From Caprimulgus europaeus (taxonomy: Eukaryota; Chordata; Aves; Caprimulgiformes; Caprimulgidae), in assembly GCA_907165065.1 (NCBI GenBank), contig OU015523.1:21479834-21543833 (forward strand): DNA of 64,000 bases, in the 5' to 3' direction. A program made the translations under genes and the position numbers. Shown here piece by piece: positions 27,501 to 36,500 of this stretch. The notes beneath the pieces were generated by a model. It ran no database searches. It was given only the letters and a program-made list of their open reading frames with translations, and had not been told where the DNA came from. Positions within the stretch are counted from its first letter, which is position 1; each line of letters begins with the position of its first letter.

Positions 27501-30500
27501 CAGCACGTTTGCTGATGATACCAATCTGGGTGGTGCAGTCAATGTGCCAGAGGGATGGAATGCCGTCCAGAGGGACCTGGGCAGGCTGGAGAAGTGGGCC
27601 CAGGTGAACCTCATGAGGTTCAACAAGGCCAAGTGCAGGGTCCTGCACCTGGGATGGGACAATCCTTGTTATTGATACAGGCTAGGAGATGATGTGCTGG
27701 AAAGCAGCCCTGAGGAAAATGACTTGGGGGTAGTAGTGGATGAAAAGCTGGACATGAGCCACCAGTGTGCATCTGCAGCCCCAAAGGCCAGCGGCATCCT
27801 GGGCTGCATCAAAAGAATTGTGGCCAGCAGATAGAGGTGATTCTGCTCCTCTACTCTGCTCTGGTGAGACCTCACCTGGAATACTGTGTCTAGTTTTGGA
27901 GCTCTCAACACAAGAAGGACATGTACCTGTTGGAACGTGTCCAGAGGAGGGCCACAAAAATGATCAAAGGGCTGGAGCACCTCTCCAGTGAAGACAGGCT
28001 GAGAGAGTTGGGGCTGTTCAGCCTGGAGAAGAGAAGGCTCTGGGGGGAGCTTATAGCTGCCTTCCAATACCTGAAAGGTGCCTGTAAGAAAGCTGTGGAA
28101 GAACTGTTCACAAGGGCCTGTAGCAATAGGATGAGGGGTAATGATTTTAACCTAGAAAAGGGTGGATTTAGGTTGGATATAAGGAAAAAGTTTTTCAATA
28201 TAAGGGTGGCAAATCACTGTAACAGGTTGCCCACAGAGGTAGTGGAGGCCTCATCCCTGGAGATATTCAAGGTCAGGCTTGATGGGGCCCTGAGCAACCT
28301 GCTCTAATAAAGATGTCCCTGCTTACTGCAAGGGGGTTGGACTAGACGACCTTTAAATGTTCCTTCCAACCCAATACAGTCTATGATTCTATGTCTTTGT
28401 TTTAGTGTAAAACAAATGACCTGTTTGATGTGGGTCACTGTTACTGCCAAGGATCCCCTTTGGATGTCAGGCTTGCAATGTGACTAATACAAGCCCATCA
28501 AGATATTTCTTGGATCGATGACCTCTTTTGATTATTTTTGTATAACATTCTCAGTGAGAAAATTAAGGCATATAATACTTTTTTTCTACTCTCTCTTTTT
28601 CTTGTATTCTTTATAAAGTAGTGTTATTTTTCCATTGCCCATAGGATTTCTGAATCTTTAGTATACAATTTTATTTTACTTAAATATGTATATAAAAATA
28701 CAGGTTTTTGTGTTGCATTTTTCCTACTTCTGAGTAATTTGCTGAAAAAATTAGTGTGTAATAGGAATTGCTTTTTGTTTCTGGCCTACTCCAATTAGCA
28801 GGGTTCAGTTGCACAGTTATTCATATTGGTTTTCTAATGGTGGAAGTTCTCTGATGTAAGATAGTAGAAACTCTGTGGCTTTTGCTATTTATAATTGGTT
28901 CTTTCAAGCTTCCTTTTTAACGATAATACATATGATTAGTATTTTAAAATATTGATGCAGAACGTTCTCTTAAGTTCGCACACTCTGTGTTTAAGCCTGT
29001 ATGAATAGAATCCTACCCACTTACGTTGTCCTGAAGCAGAGTGTGCATTAGTAGAGGGTGGGAGCTGAAGTTACAGATAAGTTACCTGTCAGTAAGTTAC
29101 CTGCTACTGCCAGGTATCTCAACATAAAGGAATTTTAAATATTGAACAGGGTATTTTTGTGCCTGCTTTGGAGCTTTATATTGTGCCTGTGTTGTACTGA
29201 AACTGATAATATGTGAAGCTACTGTGTGAAGTCATTTGTTTGAAGTCAACATTTAGTGTTAACAATCAATCTGATCACCTCCCTATTTTGAGAGATAAAT
29301 TATGGAACATATTAACATATCACATTTTTCTAATTATTTTTCTTGTTGTTGATTTTGTGTATGCTGTATAGTTTCAGTGAATAAAATCTAATGAACATAA
29401 CAGATGATGTTCATTAAAATCTAATGTGCTGGCAAAGCTGGAAAAGTAAACACTTCTAATGACCCCCAAAGTTGATCTAAAATATTCAGTGAGGACTCTG
29501 TTCTGCCGTATAGGAGACTAATACTGTTTGTACTGAAGTATTATTTTCTTTAGAAATCCCAGTTTTATTTTTGTTGAAAGAAGTTTTCCATTCTTAGTGT
29601 TTCCAAATTCATATATGTTTATTAAACATTCTGTAGAATTTGTTTCTTTCATATATTTGCATTTTAACTATGTATTAAAGGTACCTTTTTTACCTTAGGA
29701 GATTTTAGAATATTCCTTTAAGTAAAGTGTCTGAAATCTTACACTGCTTTTGAACTGTAAATGCTTAAAGAGGTGTCCCTACAGATTAGATAAACCTTCT
29801 GTCAGGGAGACATAGCATAGGATTGGGGCTACTTTTGAAATAAGATTTGGGATTTTTGCAGGCTTAGTTGGGGAGAAACAGGAACTTTTTTTTTTTTTTT
29901 TTTTTTTTACACATAGTGCAGACTTATCAGGAGGGTGGAGTATGGAATTATTAAAAAATTATTTTGGAAGCAAAAAGCCATAGAACATGAATTATCCTGT
30001 TTAGTGTCTGTGATGTTTTAAGAGTTAAAAGCCAGGAAGAATAATATATATTTTTAAAATTATTTAGGCAATTAAATTGGAATACACTCGTCTGCTAAAA
30101 TTAGCCCAGGAAGATCCACCACCTGAATGTGACTACCGTTTGCGTCATGCAATTGTTTACTTCATCCAGAACCAGGCACCAAAGAAGATAATTGAGAGAA
30201 CATTACTGGAACAGTTTGGAGATCACAATCTTAGCTTTGATGAAAGGTAATAAGATCTATGTGTCTCATTTCCCTTGTTTGTGAATGTTCTCTGATGGGT
30301 GGAGATGCCTCTTCATATTCAGATAGCACACGTGAAAGAGGGAAGGGTAGTGTGTTTGTTTGACTTTATTTTCTAGCTAATAGCTTTTGAGTAAATGTGT
30401 AAAAATTACCATCTTTATAAGAATCTTCATAAAAAGAGTAAACAAGAAGTTGGTTTCTGTTGTTATGAAATAAAGGAGAAATACTCAGTTTTGCTCATAA

Positions 30501-33500
30501 TTTTGCACATAGATTTCTGTACCTTCTTTCAAAACACTGTGTGAAGCTGTGTAGTTTACATTCTTCACCGCCCTGAAAGCCAGCAGTAGACAGCAAAACC
30601 TTGCAAGATATATGGGTAACTTACTTGAATGCAAGACTATGTCTCTTTTCCACTCAAAATTCCATATTTTTGCTTACTTAAAGAAATAAATTGGTTGGAA
30701 GGTAGAGAATATTACTCTGATTTCTGCGTAGTGAATAGTTCTCTAATGTTACTTTTGCACAGTAAATATCAAAGTGTTTCAAGCCACCTGAACTTTAAAT
30801 TAAAAAGGAATACTAGGCAATGTGTCAATTTAGCAAAATAAAACAATAAGTAATTCTTAAGTAGCGTAGTTCTCCCTCACATGTAATTCTAAAGTATGCC
30901 CTCTCCTGCTGATTATACCATGCATAATAAAAAGCACATTTTCCACAGTGTTTTCATACTGTTTTGCATAAGGCTGTAGCTTATACTGTTTGAGGCTGTT
31001 GTCTTTGTATAGCTAATATCCTTTGCAAATTTTCAGTAATCTTCCATGATTTCTTGCTTTTTGTAAGGTGCCGTAACATAATGAAGGTTGCTCAAGCTAA
31101 ACTTGAAATGATAAAGCCAGATGAAGTAAACATGGAGGAATATGAGGTTAGTATTTCATATGTGTTAAATGCAACTATAACATGAAATAGTTATCAGTAA
31201 GCTGAATTTTATCTTCAAGAACTTCTTATCTTACACTAAGAAGTTAAAACTGTTTATTGAAAGACCATTTATTTGTAGGAATGCTGCTCTGACCAAGTGA
31301 TCCAAAGCTGTTTATTCCACATCTGTAATTCCAATGACTTGAGTCATAAATAAACGTCAAGTTCGAGTCTGTCCTTGCTCGTTAACATGTCTCCACGTCA
31401 CTAACAGTATTTCATAATTTATTGCCATATGAGCCAACTGGCTTTCTTGAGGTCAGAAACAGATAGCAGTGAAGGAGTGAGAGTGGTCTAAGCCCAGCCT
31501 TGCACATCTTGAGAACTGGGTCACAGGCTCAGTCACATTTGTGCTTTTCCTTCAACTGTCTCCACAGCCATTCCCATTTTCTTATGAGCACCAGATTCTT
31601 TTGTTTGACAAGACCATGCATAACCAGTTTATGCATTTAATTTTTCCTCCTGCACTATTTAGAAAAACTTGAAGAGCAAATCTCAGATATTAAATAATAA
31701 TGACTAATATTTGCCAAAATAATTAATCTCATATTTAAAGCTAAGTCTGTAGCTGGTTTTACAATTTCAACTCTGCATAATGCTGTTCATTAAAGCTTCT
31801 TAACAGGGGATACTTATGTCCTAGGCAGATTCCAGTGCACCATTTAAACCTAATTGTTACGCTTGTAGGTCCAAACAGCTTGTTCAGGAAGACTATGGGA
31901 GTAATCTTCCCCTCAACAAACAAAATGAAAAATAATTACTTGTCATTTCTCATTAGCACGTTGAGGACCTACAGTAGCTGCCTACTACATGACAGTGTGC
32001 CGCCCCGGTCTGTGAGGAGAAAGGACTCTCGTAGTGGGATTTCTGTTGCAGTTTTTAGGCTGTGCAAGGCTCAATATCTTACCATCTTCTGAATAGCATT
32101 GCACAGGTAGAATAAACAGTTCTGGACTTAGCTTTAAGAGTGAAGGAGTGAGTATTTTCTATTCCCCTGCAGATATGTGCCACTTTTTTAGCTCCTGAGG
32201 CAGATAGTTGGTGGTTTTTCCAAAGATTGTATCAGTATTTGTCCTATATAGTGAACTGGCATTTCATGGACCTTTTCTTCTGCTCTTTGTGTTGAATCTG
32301 TAAGTGGCTATGTGTTATGGTATACTATCCCTTATTTTATCTTTAATAAACACTTGAAAGTTGGCTACTAACCAACTGCAGTGAAAGCACCTTTTTCACT
32401 TAGAGCATTTACTTGTAAAGTGTACTAGTAGTCACTTTGTATAAATGGCAATGCAGTAAGGTAAATGTTTTGCTCCAGTATAAGTATCTCCACAGCCTGA
32501 ATTGTATATGGGTTTTTTGTCACTTCCAATGTAATGTGTCCAGGCTTTTTCTATGTCATTCTTATATTCAAAGTTAAGCTTAATATTTAGTGTATGAAAA
32601 ACCTTTCTAATGCTTTCTAAGTAAATAATTGAGAGTAATGTAGGGAAGAAAAAAAGGCTATTACTCAACACAACTCATTCTGAGAAGGAGATGTCATATA
32701 ATTCTGACTGTGATTCTCCAAAGATGCTTTGTGTTCCTTTCAAATGATAATGCATTATTTAAAAATAATCTAATTTAGAAATATTTTAGGTATTTAAGAA
32801 TTTTCTTTTTATTGAGGGAGTAGGGATGCAGGCGAACTTTCCCATGTGCAAGCTTACTATAAGTCCTTAGTACTTATTGTGAGTAATCAGCACTAAATAT
32901 AGTGTGTGTTGAAAAACAAATATAAAAAAAATATATTTCATGTTTGTTGTTGAAATTCTATATACCCTTTCTTATATGCAGAGATGGCACCAAGACTATA
33001 GACATTTCAGGGAAACAACCATGTTTCTCATGGTAGGATTGGAGTTTTTCCAAAAAAAGAGGTAAGTGGTAGTATAGAACTCAAATGTGGTAGAGCAATT
33101 TGAAGGCAAAATGTAATATTGATAAGTAAAGACATTTTTAAAATTAAGTATTGTTTAATGTGTTCATTTTATTTAACAATTTATTCTGTCCATTAATTTC
33201 TTCAGTTATGCATCTACCTCTAAGCTTCCCACAGCTTCCTATTCTTAATCTCCATTTCTTCTTTCCTTATCAAGCCATGTACTCTTTTCAGACTACATTC
33301 CATATGCACCTGTGTTCCTCCTTATCTCCTAATCTAAGTGCTCTGGGAATCCCTCAGGCATAAAAATCTTTCCTTTGTGGCACCACACATGCACATAACA
33401 TTTATCTGCTTTCATCAGCAATCACAATAGTCAGGTACCCGTCTTGTCCATCTTTTCATTGGGTCTTCCCACAGAAGCAGTGTTGCCTTCTGCATTGTCT

Positions 33501-36500
33501 GAGACAGAATTCCACCTGTGATGAGCTTTAAAGGTCACAAGAAAATAACATATTTGAGGAAAACTGTCACGTGTAACTATCAGAGTTGTAGCTGATTCTT
33601 CTTAGCTCCACAAAGCAATGGTGATTCATTCCCTTCTCTTTTCCAACCAAGTCAGGGATTGTGGCTATATAAAATTGGTGATATTTAGGTACTTAACGTG
33701 CTACAGCTAAAATGTATACTCTGATCTACTATGTCCAACAGGGATGGTGATTACAGTATAAATGCCTCAAAGCATTCTGCAGAAGAGAGTCTTCGAAACA
33801 GAATTGTTCAAAACTGCCTCTTCCTCCCATACCCAGCCAAAGGAACAAAATTATTAGCTGCAAAATATCCAGTGGCTGACATCTGTTGTATGAAAATTGA
33901 TCTATTGCATGATACAGATTTTTGTCTGTGAAAACAATTCTGCAGTCAATTACAGATCTTTCCTATATAATGCAGTAGGTAGGGGAATTAGAGTGGGAAT
34001 CGTACTTAATTTTGTGTGTTTATGTTGCGTATTAAGTTGCTTCATATTTCTCTTTCTTGTCTCGTATGCTCCCAAACAAGGAAGGCCCCAAACAAAGCAG
34101 GAAATCTTTTTGGAAAAGACACTGCCTTGTCTTTGTGAGAAGCTACATCTTTGGATAGGGGTACGAGCCCCTAGTCCTGTTTTGTCTTCTGGTTGCGAGT
34201 GTGTAATAAATAGTACATTCTGAAAAATAAACTCTAGTATTACTTGATCCCTTAAGGAGGCAAAAATGTCACAGGCATCAATGTGGTATATAGGAACCCT
34301 GCTTGTTACCTCTAGACTTCATGCATGCTCTAAACATGTAGACAGGAATGGAACATCTTCAAGTTCCTTGGCACTGGGACTCCAGGATGGCACCTTCAAC
34401 TGCAAAATACCATTTTTTTCACTAGTCCACTTCTTACCATAATATATTCTGATTATGCCAGGAGGAGGAAGGGAAACATAGGTTTCTGCTCTGTGCTGAA
34501 CAGCAGTTTTGGTATAGCTTTCCATTATTTACATTAATTTGCAAAATTAACGTGAGGCATTTGTTACCAAATAACTTTGTAATTTAGAAAACAAGCCTAT
34601 AATGACCAATCTTAGAGTCTGATATTGGTCAGAAATAAAAAAATACAATGTTATCAGACTCCTCTAAGATCCAAACAAGTGTAGCATTCATTCCCTTTGT
34701 CAAGAAATGCAGTTTCATAAATGCTTCAAGAATTATTTAATATGAAGACAGTAAGACTAGGGTTAAGCACGTGTAAAGGATGAACGAGGCTCTGGGTATC
34801 CACTGACCTACTCTAAAGACATCTGTTGCAATTACGCAGCTGCGTTTCAGCTACAGGAGATATTTATTGAGGATCTCATCTCTAGAGGGCAGTACTACCA
34901 TCCATATTCTGAAAACGAGACTAAATTGATGAGCTCTTCCAATTCCCTTATTAACACTGAAATAATAAAAATGTAACTTTTAAAATATTTATGAAAACAT
35001 AGAATTTCATAATGGAAATACGACCTTCATCAGCAAAACTGTTTTGAACCTTTTCTTCAGAAACTCATCTCCCTCAGTCAACCAGCTTTTGTTAGTTTAA
35101 AGAAACTATTTGGTACCTAACAACACTCAGTCTCTAGATGGAGCCAAAAATTGGCCTTTATTCAGGTAGTCTCTGATTTCCGTAAATAATTGTGCTGTGC
35201 TGAACGAACACAAACAACATTAAAGAAGTAGTTTGGTGTATCTCTGTGTAGCTTATTTTTAGAGGTCATGGTGCTGGAGCATGGAACATGCAAGACTGCA
35301 TTTGAAGGTACACAGGAAACGAGTTTCTTGGTACTACTGAAAATCATCTTATGCTGAGCATGGGGAAGTGATGCCTACTTTCAGTGGTCACTCATGAACC
35401 CTTATGGTGATTGACAAGGCCTTCTTTTCATTGCAGATGGAGAATTAAAGGGTCTTTCAGGCATATCTTCTCAGAGTTTACTATAGAGTAGGAGCCCTTT
35501 ATGGCTGAGATGAGTGCAGCCAGGTAATGAACCTTGGCAGGAGTTTTACCTACAGCTAGCTCTTGTGGTGCTAATTGAAAAGTGAACGAATCATAGACCT
35601 TAGCAGTCCCCTTTCAGGTTTCTTGTGAAGCCAATAGAGTTTTTCAGTTTTGACTGAAATGCCTTTTTCAAAGCAGTGCTAAAATTTAGCCAACCTGTGC
35701 TTTCTGTCTTTTCCAGAGCTTAGACCCAGTGAGCTCCCTAATTCTGTGAACACCTTCAGTGATTTTAGGTGTAGACTTCATAGGCTGGAGCTTATATGCA
35801 CTTCATGTGTGAAATGCAGAATCTGTTTTCTAATTTACACTGTAACTGCATTTCTCAGACTCTCAAGATACATAAGGACTCCGAGCTTGGACATACAATA
35901 ATGGTGATTACTTTGCTGTTAGATGGCACTAAGGTTGTTTCAGGGAAAGGTCACACAACGAGAGGAAGGAGCAGGGAGAGAGGGACCAGGAATAAGGCCA
36001 CTACTAGCAACAAGTTTATAATTTGGATCAACTGAGTTGTTGATACTGTAATTTCAAACTGCAGTTTCACAAATGGCTGAACTAAGAACAGAAAAAGACA
36101 GAAGGTCCTACTCCTCTTGCTTTATATCCAGCAGTTCCTTGCAATCACCTTCTCCCCTTTCCTCCTACCTGAAGTTTTCTGCTGTCTGGTCAGTTATGTT
36201 GGTGATTAGCGGTGTGAAGAGTTTTCATGAGCAGGATAAATGGACTTGAGGAGTGGGTAATAGGACTTCTTTTAATCAAAGCATAGCTTTGTATTTTGAG
36301 AACAAAAAGTTAGAAAACAGTGCCTGTACTCGCAATGTAATAATTACTTAAACAATAAATGTTTAGAATTGCAAGGGACTATGAGCAGATTTGGTGGTGG
36401 AAGAAATAACTTCACAATAGATTCTGAAATTGTGGTGTTGGGTTTCGTCTTGTTCTCCTAAACAAGGGTAGTAGAAGGCAAAACTTTAAGGAACCATTGC

